Shown: positions 1 through 5,728 of the stretch, piece after piece | Layout: each line of letters opens with the position of its first letter | How positions within the stretch are numbered: position 1 is the first letter of the stretch | From: an uncultured Christensenellaceae bacterium | GTDB lineage: Bacteria; Bacillota; Clostridia; Christensenellales; CAG-138 | DNA length: 8,511 nt | Assembly (NCBI GenBank): GCA_902475645.1 | Contig: CABSAH010000070.1 | Span: forward strand, 1 to 8,511 | Reading direction: 5' to 3' | Notes under the pieces: model-generated | Told to the model about the DNA's origin: nothing | The model's database searches: none | The model's input: the letters and a program-made list of their open reading frames with translations, nothing else | Program-made: the position numbers and the translations under genes

Positions 1-929
1 GTTCCGCCGTATTCATCGGTAACTATTACCATATGGCACTGGCGGCGCTTCATTTCCTTCAGCACGTCGTCAAGCGGCATGGTCTTATGCACAAAGTTCA
101 CCGGCATGAGAATGTCCCTAATATCGAACCCTTCCGGCCTTTCGGCAAGCGTCTTATAAAAATGGTTAAGATGCAGTATGCCTATTATGTTATCCACCGT
201 ATCCTCATAAACGGGTATGCGCGTATAGCCCGATGCATTGGCGGTTTCGATTATTTCATCAAAGCTGTCCTCTATGTCTATCGTAAGCATATCCACGCGC
301 GGGGTAATGATTTCATATGCCAGCACATCGTCAAAATCCAGCGCGCTTTGGAGCAGCTCCGCCCTATCCTCGTCTATAACTCCCTCGTCCTCAACGGTGT
401 CTATAATCGTTTCAAGGTCGTCCTCGGTTATGGCGTCCACAGGCTCGTTATCCTCTTTCTTTATAAGCTTATCAAGCCCCTTCAGCACCTGCTTTATAAG
501 CCACACCACGGGGAACGTGACTATCATAAGCAGCTTAAGCGGTACGGACGCTATCTGCGTAAAGCCGAAGGCCGCCTGCACGGCAACAATTTTGGGCACT
601 ATTTCGCCGAACATGAGTATTATAACGGTCATTATGGCCGTTGCCGCCCATGCGCCGTTATCCCCCATAAGGTCTATTGCTATAACCGTTGCAACGGATG
701 AGGAGGCTATGTTAACAAGGTTGTTGCCTATCAATATTGTTATAAGCGCATCGTCATAGTTTGAATATATGCTGTAAGCAAGCTTTGCAAGCCTGCTGCC
801 GTTTTCGGCCTCCGCCGCTTTTTTCAGCCTAAGCTCGTTCACCGAGGCATACGCTATTTCAGACCCTGAGAAGAACGCGGAAAACACTATAAATATAACT
901 ATCGCCAAATAATCCCATGCGGTAGCCAT
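1..929 (-). CDS. CNNM/CorC-type membrane protein with CBS domains (partial, runs off left edge)
   Basis: The first 309 codons are present and the frame is open to the window edge. I translated it from the ATG at 929-927 (MATAWDYLAIV...). An N-terminal CNNM (DUF21) membrane domain covers about residues 5-165, with hydrophobic segments near 7-22, 60-90, 95-117 and 128-150 and family motifs SGSEIAYASVN (21-31), GNNLVNI (68-74) and GEIVPK (108-113). An acidic linker leads to the canonical TPRVD motif (209-213) and the start of a CBS pair, with GYTRIPVYE near 234-242 and the second CBS entering at EYGG where the window ends. Family members are linked to Mg2+/Co2+ resistance or efflux; the ion here is unknown. 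The start overlaps the stop of the upstream paralogue by one base (TAATG), with purine-rich GGAGG sites just upstream, so translation is probably coupled. A C-terminal CorC_HlyC domain may lie outside the window. Confidence 0.9.
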   Translation of the reverse strand, partial: MATAWDYLAIVIFIVFSAFFSGSEIAYASVNELRLKKAAEAENGSRLAKLAYSIYSNYDDALITILIGNNLVNIASSSVATVIAIDLMGDNGAWAATAIMTVIILMFGEIVPKIVAVQAAFGFTQIASVPLKLLMIVTFPVVWLIKQVLKGLDKLIKKEDNEPVDAITEDDLETIIDTVEDEGVIDEDRAELLQSALDFDDVLAYEIITPRVDMLTIDIEDSFDEIIETANASGYTRIPVYEDTVDNIIGILHLNHFYKTLAERPEGFDIRDILMPVNFVHKTMPLDDVLKEMKRRQCHMVIVTDEYGG

Positions 930-1936
930 TATTCCTCCGCCTCCTTATCGTCCTCGTCGTATATCTCGCCGACAAGCTCCTCTAATATATCCTCAACCGT
1001 AACTATGCCCACGGTTCTTCCGTCCCTGCCCAGCACCACGGAAAAATGCGTTTTATCGTTGCTCATGGCGGTAAGCAAATCGTCAATTGCTATATCGTCA
1101 TTTACAAAATGGATATCGTCCATAATGTCCTTAACGCTTACGCCCGCGTCCTTATAGCGCGCACGCAGGAATTTTCTTATCTGCACCATGCCAACGGGGT
1201 TGCCCTCGCCGTCTATAACAGGCAGGCGGGAATGTATATCGTCCTTTATAACGGCCATCGCCTCGTTCCCCGTCATATCCAGCCTAAGCTTTACCACCTT
1301 GTCCCACGGGGTCAGCACCTCCCGCACAAACGTATCGGAAAATTCCAGCGCACTCTGCACAAGCTCCGCCGTTTCCTCGTCTATGTCGCTCTCCTCGGGT
1401 ATGCTTTCTATTATGTCGTATAGCTCATCCTCGGTAACGGTCGGCTCCTCCTGCGCGTTTTTCTTAAAGGGCCTGCTTACAAAGCGGCTTATGGCCGAAA
1501 ACACAAACGCCAGCGGCCCAAGCACCTTCATGAAAAACAGCAGCGAGCCCGCAACGGCAAGCGAAAATTTTTCGCTGTTCGCCTTTGCAAAGCGCTTGGG
1601 TATCATTTCGGCAGCAAGAAACACCACAACGGTTGTAACTATTGTGGTAAGCGTAACATAGCTTACGCCCCAAAGCTTGGTTGCCATCAGCGTGGCAATG
1701 CTGGCGCAGCTTATGTGCATTATGTTGTTGCCTATCAAAAGCGTGGTAAGCGCCCTGTCGAAATGATCCAGTATATACAGCACCCGCTTTGCGCGGCGGT
1801 TGCCGTCGTCCGCATAGCTCATCATGCGTATGCGGTTAACGCTGGCCAAAGCAATCTCGGTCGCAGCGAAGTATCCTCCGCCCAATATAAGGGCAAGGAT
1901 TGCGATAAGGTATCCTATCGGACTCCCATCGTCCAT
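929..1936 (-). CDS. CNNM/CorC-type membrane protein with CBS pair, short form
   Basis: This 335-residue paralogue is the first gene of a two-gene unit. The CNNM/DUF21 domain covers about residues 5-165, with motifs TEIALASVNRIR (26-37), GNNIMHI (69-75) and AEMIPKR (109-115). An acidic helix (about 166-200) follows, then a CBS pair (about 205-322) containing HSRLPVID (235-242) and GIVTVEDILEELVGEI (310-325). The protein ends ten residues after that, so the CorC_HlyC domain that normally follows in 420-440-residue family members is missing. The usual TPR-x-D segment before the first CBS reads TPWDK (209-213). The ATG at 1936 is the first possible start, because a TGA lies in frame four codons upstream. 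Its ribosome site is poor: AAAGGG sits about 13 bases upstream, and an out-of-frame ATG lies between. A likely role is envelope divalent-cation homeostasis, possibly as a heteromer with the downstream paralogue; this is inference. Confidence 0.9.
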   Translation of the reverse strand: MDDGSPIGYLIAILALILGGGYFAATEIALASVNRIRMMSYADDGNRRAKRVLYILDHFDRALTTLLIGNNIMHISCASIATLMATKLWGVSYVTLTTIVTTVVVFLAAEMIPKRFAKANSEKFSLAVAGSLLFFMKVLGPLAFVFSAISRFVSRPFKKNAQEEPTVTEDELYDIIESIPEESDIDEETAELVQSALEFSDTFVREVLTPWDKVVKLRLDMTGNEAMAVIKDDIHSRLPVIDGEGNPVGMVQIRKFLRARYKDAGVSVKDIMDDIHFVNDDIAIDDLLTAMSNDKTHFSVVLGRDGRTVGIVTVEDILEELVGEIYDEDDKEAEE

Positions 1937-1974
1937 AGAGACGTATCATCCCTTTCCCATCCAGAATTTTATGT

Positions 1975-2003
1975 ATTATATCATAGTCAAAGCGCAATAT
2001 CAA
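1975..2003 (-). promoter_or_regulatory. sigma-A promoter of the CNNM/CorC pair
   Basis: On the minus strand there is TTGATA (2003-1998), a 17-base spacer and a perfect TATAAT (1980-1975). The predicted start of transcription is near 1968, giving a leader of about 32 bases. The -35 box begins only three bases after the terminator cassette of the preceding gene, so terminator and promoter are packed back to back. Confidence 0.8.
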
Positions 2004-2006
2004 TAC

Positions 2007-2046
2007 GCCGCACGAGCGTGCGAAAAGGGGCGGCCTGTGCCGCCCC
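2007..2046 (-). terminator. Two-hairpin terminator cassette, copy 1 (after lipoprotein copy A)
   Basis: In the minus-strand RNA, an 8-bp stem (GGGGCGGC/GCCGCCCC, loop ACAG) is followed by UUUU. A second palindrome, CGCACGCTCGTGCG, comes next. The hairpin plus U-tract supports intrinsic termination on the minus strand only. The 40 bases are identical to those at 4131-4170 and differ at one base from 3075-3114. The cassette lies about 40 bases beyond the stop of lipoprotein copy A. Confidence 0.75.
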
Positions 2047-2066
2047 GCCCGTTCACCCGTATTCAC

Positions 2067-2079
2067 TCAAAGCCATAAG
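2067..2079 (-). other. 13-base segment specific to copy A, forming a 10-bp inverted repeat with the gene's 3' end
   Basis: Between the stop codon and terminator of copy A are 13 bases (plus-strand tcaaagccataag) where copy B has a single a (3135), a net difference of 12. Ten of them (2070-2079, aagccataag) are the exact reverse complement of 2137-2146 inside the coding sequence (the SHKE codons). The mRNA could form a 10-bp stem joining the end of the ORF and the 3' UTR. Confidence 0.6.
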
Positions 2080-2085
2080 CCGCCT

Positions 2086-2940
2086 TTACATGCCCACGCA
2101 GTACACGGCCGCCATCTTGTCCCTCCATTCGCTCTCCTTATGGCTTATGCCGCAAACTATTATAACGCTGTCGTTTTCTGTTACCGTGAAAGCTTCGCCG
2201 CAGAAATCCTTCGCAAGCGCAGCATAATATGCCGTGCGTGCATCGGCGTCCATGTTTTCAATGCTTTCTATCAGCTCATATGCCTCGTGCGGAATGTATC
2301 CCGTCTTATGTGAAATGAAATCCTCCCAATTGTCTATTTCAACCGCCTGTATGGCAAACACTTTATATTCCCGTATCTTCCCGCCAAGGTTTAGCCATAT
2401 CGGCTCTATATCGGCAGGCGCTGTTTCCCTGTTTACGATAAAGGATATGTGGCTGTATTGCTTGGAGAATATCAATAGTTGACCGTCCACTTCCGTGCCG
2501 TCCTCATTGAGCTTGCCGCCGAGTATCTGTGAGGAGCCGTACTTAACCCATTTGCCGTCTATCCAATATTGGGCATAGTATTCCTGCTTTTCGCTTTTTA
2601 CCAACGGATTGCCGTAAATCTTTCCGTCCGCTGATGCATATGGGCCGAATTTCGTCATAAATCCTGCCACATCGGCATTTATCGCCTTTGCTTCCGCATA
2701 TCCGCTTTCAAGCGCTTCCCGCAAATCGTCCGGTATTTCGGTGCTGATATCGCCCTCCGCGGGCGCTGACGGTTCTGCCGGGGGTGTCGGCACATTTTCG
2801 TCCGGTGCGGTTGTAGCGCTCCCGCCCTGCTGCATAGGAGTTTCTATCGGCGGTATGGTCTGCGGCTCAGGCGTGGTTTTAATGTTGCAGCCTGCGCACA
2901 GCATCAACAAGGCTATAACGAGAGCATATAGTCTTTTCAT
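2086..2940 (-). CDS. Sortase-B-like lipoprotein, catalytic residues apparently lost, copy A
   Basis: A 284-residue lipoprotein. Residues 1-17 are a signal peptide (MKR, hydrophobic core) with lipobox CAGC and lipidated Cys18. A Pro/Thr/Glu-rich linker (about 20-70) would hold the rest off the membrane. The folded part (about 75-284) resembles class B sortases in order: INADVAGF (87-94) for the NPDTVGW helix; NPLVKSEKQEYY (111-122) for YPVLQxxDNxYY; YKVFAIQAVEID (192-203) for the YELQVFSVY strand; a helical insert (216-245); DSVIIVCGIS (257-266) for DKIITLSTC; and Arg273 for the sortase Arg. The His of the usual YGH motif corresponds to LLIFSKQ (155-161), with no His. The catalytic Cys position reads Ile, a Cys lying two residues earlier. 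Function is unknown; the sortase-fold match is by eye and is moderate. The ribosome site is AAGGAGG, seven bases before ATG. The protein is identical to copy B. Confidence 0.9.
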   Translation of the reverse strand: MKRLYALVIALLMLCAGCNIKTTPEPQTIPPIETPMQQGGSATTAPDENVPTPPAEPSAPAEGDISTEIPDDLREALESGYAEAKAINADVAGFMTKFGPYASADGKIYGNPLVKSEKQEYYAQYWIDGKWVKYGSSQILGGKLNEDGTEVDGQLLIFSKQYSHISFIVNRETAPADIEPIWLNLGGKIREYKVFAIQAVEIDNWEDFISHKTGYIPHEAYELIESIENMDADARTAYYAALAKDFCGEAFTVTENDSVIIVCGISHKESEWRDKMAAVYCVGM

Positions 2941-2978
2941 GTTTTTTCCTCCTTAGGCAGTAGTTATTTGCTTGTTTT

Positions 2979-3008
2979 ATTATAGCATTGCCATGATTTG
3001 CCGCACAA
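2979..3008 (-). promoter_or_regulatory. Promoter of lipoprotein copy A
   Basis: A perfect TATAAT (2984-2979) lies 18 bases from a weak TTGTGC -35 (3008-3003), upstream of the AAGGAGG ribosome site and the ATG at 2940. The same sequence recurs at 4035-4064, so each copy carries its own promoter. The -35 matches consensus poorly and is the less certain half. Confidence 0.65.
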
Positions 3009-3074
3009 TGCCGCATATGTAAATAATGTGTTAACATGAAAATATTACCAAACCGCAATGCCTGCGATGCCAAA

Positions 3075-3114
3075 GCCGCACGAGCGTGCGAAAAGGGGCG
3101 GTCTGTGCCGCCCC
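3075..3114 (-). terminator. Two-hairpin terminator cassette, copy 2 (duplication junction, after lipoprotein copy B)
   Basis: This is the same 40-base cassette as at 2007 and 4131, with one substitution (plus-strand T at 3102). In the RNA that base turns the loop-closing C-G pair into a C/A mismatch, leaving a 7-bp stem and a CACAGA loop before UUUU. Its left flank (through 3074) matches the flank of the 4131 copy. Its right flank (3115-3134) matches that of the 2007 copy, making it the hybrid joint of the tandem duplication. Confidence 0.75.
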
Positions 3115-3141
3115 GCCCGTTCACCCGTATTCACACCGCCT

Positions 3142-3996
3142 TTACATGCCCACGCAGTACACGGCCGCCATCTTGTCCCTCCATTCGCTCTCCTTATGGC
3201 TTATGCCGCAAACTATTATAACGCTGTCGTTTTCTGTTACCGTGAAAGCTTCGCCGCAGAAATCCTTCGCAAGCGCAGCATAATATGCCGTGCGTGCATC
3301 GGCGTCCATGTTTTCAATGCTTTCTATCAGCTCATATGCCTCGTGCGGAATGTATCCCGTCTTATGTGAAATGAAATCCTCCCAATTGTCTATTTCAACC
3401 GCCTGTATGGCAAACACTTTATATTCCCGTATCTTCCCGCCAAGGTTTAGCCATATCGGCTCTATATCGGCAGGCGCTGTTTCCCTGTTTACGATAAAGG
3501 ATATGTGGCTGTATTGCTTGGAGAATATCAATAGTTGACCGTCCACTTCCGTGCCGTCCTCATTGAGCTTGCCGCCGAGTATCTGTGAGGAGCCGTACTT
3601 AACCCATTTGCCGTCTATCCAATATTGGGCATAGTATTCCTGCTTTTCGCTTTTTACCAACGGATTGCCGTAAATCTTTCCGTCCGCTGATGCATATGGG
3701 CCGAATTTCGTCATAAATCCTGCCACATCGGCATTTATCGCCTTTGCTTCCGCATATCCGCTTTCAAGCGCTTCCCGCAAATCGTCCGGTATTTCGGTGC
3801 TGATATCGCCCTCCGCGGGCGCTGACGGTTCTGCCGGGGGTGTCGGCACATTTTCGTCCGGTGCGGTTGTAGCGCTCCCGCCCTGCTGCATAGGAGTTTC
3901 TATCGGCGGTATGGTCTGCGGCTCAGGCGTGGTTTTAATGTTGCAGCCTGCGCACAGCATCAACAAGGCTATAACGAGAGCATATAGTCTTTTCAT
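3142..3996 (-). CDS. Sortase-B-like lipoprotein, catalytic residues apparently lost, copy B
   Basis: The coding sequence is identical in nucleotides and protein to copy A at 2086-2940: lipidated Cys18, Pro-rich linker to about residue 70, then a sortase-B-like domain with LLIFSKQ where the catalytic His motif should be, Ile in the catalytic Cys position and Arg273 kept. It has its own TATAAT promoter (4035-4040), AAGGAGG ribosome site and terminator (3075-3114), so it is an independent transcription unit lying between metQ and copy A. Its 3' UTR lacks the 13-base segment found after copy A. Three cysteines occur in the domain (247, 263, 281), none at the sortase active position in my alignment. 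With two identical copies the protein dose may be doubled; the function remains unknown. Confidence 0.9.
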   Translation of the reverse strand: MKRLYALVIALLMLCAGCNIKTTPEPQTIPPIETPMQQGGSATTAPDENVPTPPAEPSAPAEGDISTEIPDDLREALESGYAEAKAINADVAGFMTKFGPYASADGKIYGNPLVKSEKQEYYAQYWIDGKWVKYGSSQILGGKLNEDGTEVDGQLLIFSKQYSHISFIVNRETAPADIEPIWLNLGGKIREYKVFAIQAVEIDNWEDFISHKTGYIPHEAYELIESIENMDADARTAYYAALAKDFCGEAFTVTENDSVIIVCGISHKESEWRDKMAAVYCVGM

Positions 3997-4034
3997 GTTT
4001 TTTCCTCCTTAGGCAGTAGTTATTTGCTTGTTTT

Positions 4035-4064
4035 ATTATAGCATTGCCATGATTTGCCGCACAA
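4035..4064 (-). promoter_or_regulatory. Promoter of lipoprotein copy B
   Basis: TATAAT (4040-4035) with an 18-base spacer to TTGTGC (4064-4059), identical to the promoter of copy A. It lies between the metQ terminator cassette (4131-4170) and the ATG at 3996. Confidence 0.65.
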
Positions 4065-4130
4065 TGCCGCATATGTAAATAATGTGTTAACATGAAAATA
4101 TTACCAAACCGCAATGCCTGCGATGCCAAA

Positions 4131-4170
4131 GCCGCACGAGCGTGCGAAAAGGGGCGGCCTGTGCCGCCCC
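4131..4170 (-). terminator. Two-hairpin terminator cassette, copy 3 (after metQ)
   Basis: It lies 18 bases beyond the metQ stop. The RNA has an 8-bp GC stem with an ACAG loop, then UUUU, then the CGCACGCTCGTGCG palindrome. It is identical to 2007-2046. A perfect GCGAATTCGC palindrome (4173-4182) sits between the metQ stop and the cassette and might extend the structure. Confidence 0.8.
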
Positions 4171-4188
4171 TTGCGAATTCGCGTTGTT

Positions 4189-5004
4189 TTATTCGCCCTG
4201 ATGCATCGGCACAACCGCGCCGCCGAATGTTTCGTTGATATATGCGGCAACGTCCGCTCCGGTGAGTATATCGGCAAGCGCCTTTATTGCCTCGTTATTT
4301 TCGTTGCCCTCCTTTACGCAGAGTATGTTCGCGTAGGTTTTGGCGGAATCACCCTCCGCGCTTTCAACCGCCAATGTATCGGTTGCGGCATTAAGGCCGG
4401 CCTGTATGGCATAGTTGCCGTTTATAACCGCCATGTCCACGTCCTCAAGGCTCCTTGGGAGCTGTGCCGCGGCAACCTCTATTATGTTAAGGCTTTTGGG
4501 ATTTTCCGCAATGTCAAGCACCGTGGCAGTGAAGCCCGCGCCCTCCTTCAGCGTTATAAGCCCCTCCTGCTGAAGCAGGTGCAGCGCGCGCGCCTCGTTT
4601 GTGCCGTCGTTGGGCACGGCAACGGTCGCCCCGTCCGCAAGGTCGGCTATGGCCTTGGTTTTGCCTGCATAAAGCCCGAAGGGTTCATAATGCACCGCCG
4701 CCACGGACACAAGATGCGTGCCGTTATTTTCGTTAAAGTCGTTCATATAAGGCTCGTGCTGGAAAAAGTTCGCGTCAAGCTCGCCTGCTTCAACGGCGTT
4801 GTTCGGAATAATATAGTCCTGATATTCGGTTATTTCAAGCTTATAGCCGCGCTCCTCCATAAGCGGGGCGGCGTATTCGAGTATCAGCTTATGCGGGGTT
4901 GGGGATGCGCCTATGCGCACGGTTTTGGCGTCGCCGCCGTTGGCGCAGCCGATTAGCGACAGCGTAAGCGCAAGTGCTGCGGTAAATGCAAATATGCGTT
5001 TCAT
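4189..5004 (-). CDS. metQ: MetQ, methionine-binding lipoprotein of the ABC importer
   Basis: A 271-residue NlpA/MetQ-family substrate-binding lipoprotein, of normal family length. The signal peptide is residues 1-19 with lipobox LIGC and lipidated Cys20. The mature protein begins with the typical strand VRIGASPTPH (29-38) and contains family segments TEYQDYIIPNNAVEAGELDANFFQHEPY (from about 59), HYEPFGLYAGKTK (about 104-116), VAVPNDGTNEARALHLLQ (about 128-145) and VINGNYAIQAG (about 193-203). These build the two-lobed pocket that binds methionine outside the membrane. It is the last gene of metN-metI-metQ, 61 bases after metI, with ribosome site GGGAGG eight bases before ATG, and is followed by a terminator cassette. 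The family can also bind D-methionine or derivatives. The methionine assignment is strengthened by the Met-rich leader ORF upstream of metN. Confidence 0.93.
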   Translation of the reverse strand: MKRIFAFTAALALTLSLIGCANGGDAKTVRIGASPTPHKLILEYAAPLMEERGYKLEITEYQDYIIPNNAVEAGELDANFFQHEPYMNDFNENNGTHLVSVAAVHYEPFGLYAGKTKAIADLADGATVAVPNDGTNEARALHLLQQEGLITLKEGAGFTATVLDIAENPKSLNIIEVAAAQLPRSLEDVDMAVINGNYAIQAGLNAATDTLAVESAEGDSAKTYANILCVKEGNENNEAIKALADILTGADVAAYINETFGGAVVPMHQGE

Positions 5005-5065
5005 TTTGGTTTCCTCCCGAAAGATTATAATTTTTTATATGACGGCGTTTTCGCGCCCCATTTGC

Positions 5066-5728
5066 CTATTTTTTGCGCCTGTCCGTATGCTTTACGGCGC
5101 CCGTGCCGCAGGACTGGATAAGCTGCACTATAACCACCATAAGCGCAACGGTGACGAGCATTGTCACGGTATCGTATCTGTAATAGCCGTAATTTATGGC
5201 TATTGCGCCAAGCCCGCCGCCGCCCACGAAGCCCGCCATTGCGGAATAGCCGAGTATGGTGGTTGCGGCGGTGGTGGCATTGGATATAAGCGAAGGCATG
5301 GCCTCCCTTATAAGCACGCGGGTTATAAGCTGCCATGTGCTTGCGCCCATGCTGCGCCCGGCTTCTATAACGCCCGCGTCCACCTCGCTAAGCGATGTTT
5401 CAACAAGCCTTGCCACAAACGGCGCCGCGCCTATTACCAGCGGAACTATTGTGGCGGAGCTGCCAAGGCTTGTGCCGACTATTAGGCGCGTTACAGGTAT
5501 AACCGCAACAAGCAGAATTATAAACGGCACGCTCCTTATTATGTTCACCGCTGTGCCGAGCGCGGCATTCACGGCGCGGTTGGGGCGTATTCCGTTTGGC
5601 GCGGTGATATTGAGTATAACGCCCATGGGCAAGCCCAGAATATACGCCGCGGCGGTTGCCGCAACGGTCATATACAGCGTTTCCGCTATGCCCTGAAGCA
5701 TCAAGCCCGTAAAGTTGGAATCAAACAT
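5066..5728 (-). CDS. metI: MetI, methionine ABC importer permease
   Basis: A 220-residue inner-membrane permease of the MetI family, with about five hydrophobic segments (near residues 12-40, 56-84, 90-110, 150-175 and 187-205). The cytoplasmic coupling loop with the EAA signature is EAGRSMGASTWQLITRVLIREA (122-143, with E122 A123 G124 and G128), the surface that docks on MetN. The family sequence RSVPFIILLVAVIP (65-78) and a glycine-rich GFVGGGGLG (166-174) are present. The ATG overlaps the end of metN by eight bases (ATGTTTGA, which includes the metN stop), with a GAGGAGG ribosome site inside metN, so translation is probably coupled. The C-terminus is short and basic (HTDRRKK). Two copies would pair with a MetN dimer. 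Confidence 0.93.
   Translation of the reverse strand: MFDSNFTGLMLQGIAETLYMTVAATAAAYILGLPMGVILNITAPNGIRPNRAVNAALGTAVNIIRSVPFIILLVAVIPVTRLIVGTSLGSSATIVPLVIGAAPFVARLVETSLSEVDAGVIEAGRSMGASTWQLITRVLIREAMPSLISNATTAATTILGYSAMAGFVGGGGLGAIAINYGYYRYDTVTMLVTVALMVVIVQLIQSCGTGAVKHTDRRKK

Larger units (their letters stand above)
2080..3114 (-). repeat. Tandem repeat unit A (1035 bp)
   Basis: This aligns base for base with 3136-4170 at an offset of 1056. The only difference I find is T at 3102 against C at 4158. The unit holds a complete lipoprotein gene, its promoter and one terminator cassette. To the left, after an indel, 2007-2066 also matches 3075-3134 at an offset of 1068, apart from the same 3102 substitution. 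No insertion sequence or target-site duplication is visible at the ends. Confidence 0.95.
3136..4170 (-). repeat. Tandem repeat unit B (1035 bp)
   Basis: The second unit of the tandem duplication carries lipoprotein copy B, its promoter and the cassette that terminates metQ. It matches 2080-3114 with a single mismatch (4158 C against 3102 T). The identity stops sharply after 4170, where sequence unique to the metQ 3' end begins. Confidence 0.95.

Noticed and set aside
1836..2066. Minus-strand frame overlapping the CNNM/CorC start and running through the terminator cassette
   Set aside because: It overlaps the promoter and terminator out of frame with the real gene and has no family features. 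Its internal ATG near 1949 follows AAAGGG immediately, too close for a ribosome site.
2080..4170. Assembly artefact explaining the identical lipoprotein genes
   Set aside because: The two units differ at 3102/4158 and by a 12-base net indel beside the stop codons, and the junction is a clean hybrid terminator, so two real copies are more likely. Long reads would settle it.
2007..4170. Insertion sequence or transposon carrying the duplicated gene
   Set aside because: There is no transposase, no terminal inverted repeats at the unit ends and no target-site duplication. The terminator homology explains the boundaries.
4114..4956. Long plus-strand open frame antisense to metQ, and other plus-strand frames opposite the real genes
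   Set aside because: They lie antisense to well-recognised genes, lack ribosome sites and domain motifs, and have low-complexity or Arg/His/Tyr-rich translations typical of shadow frames.
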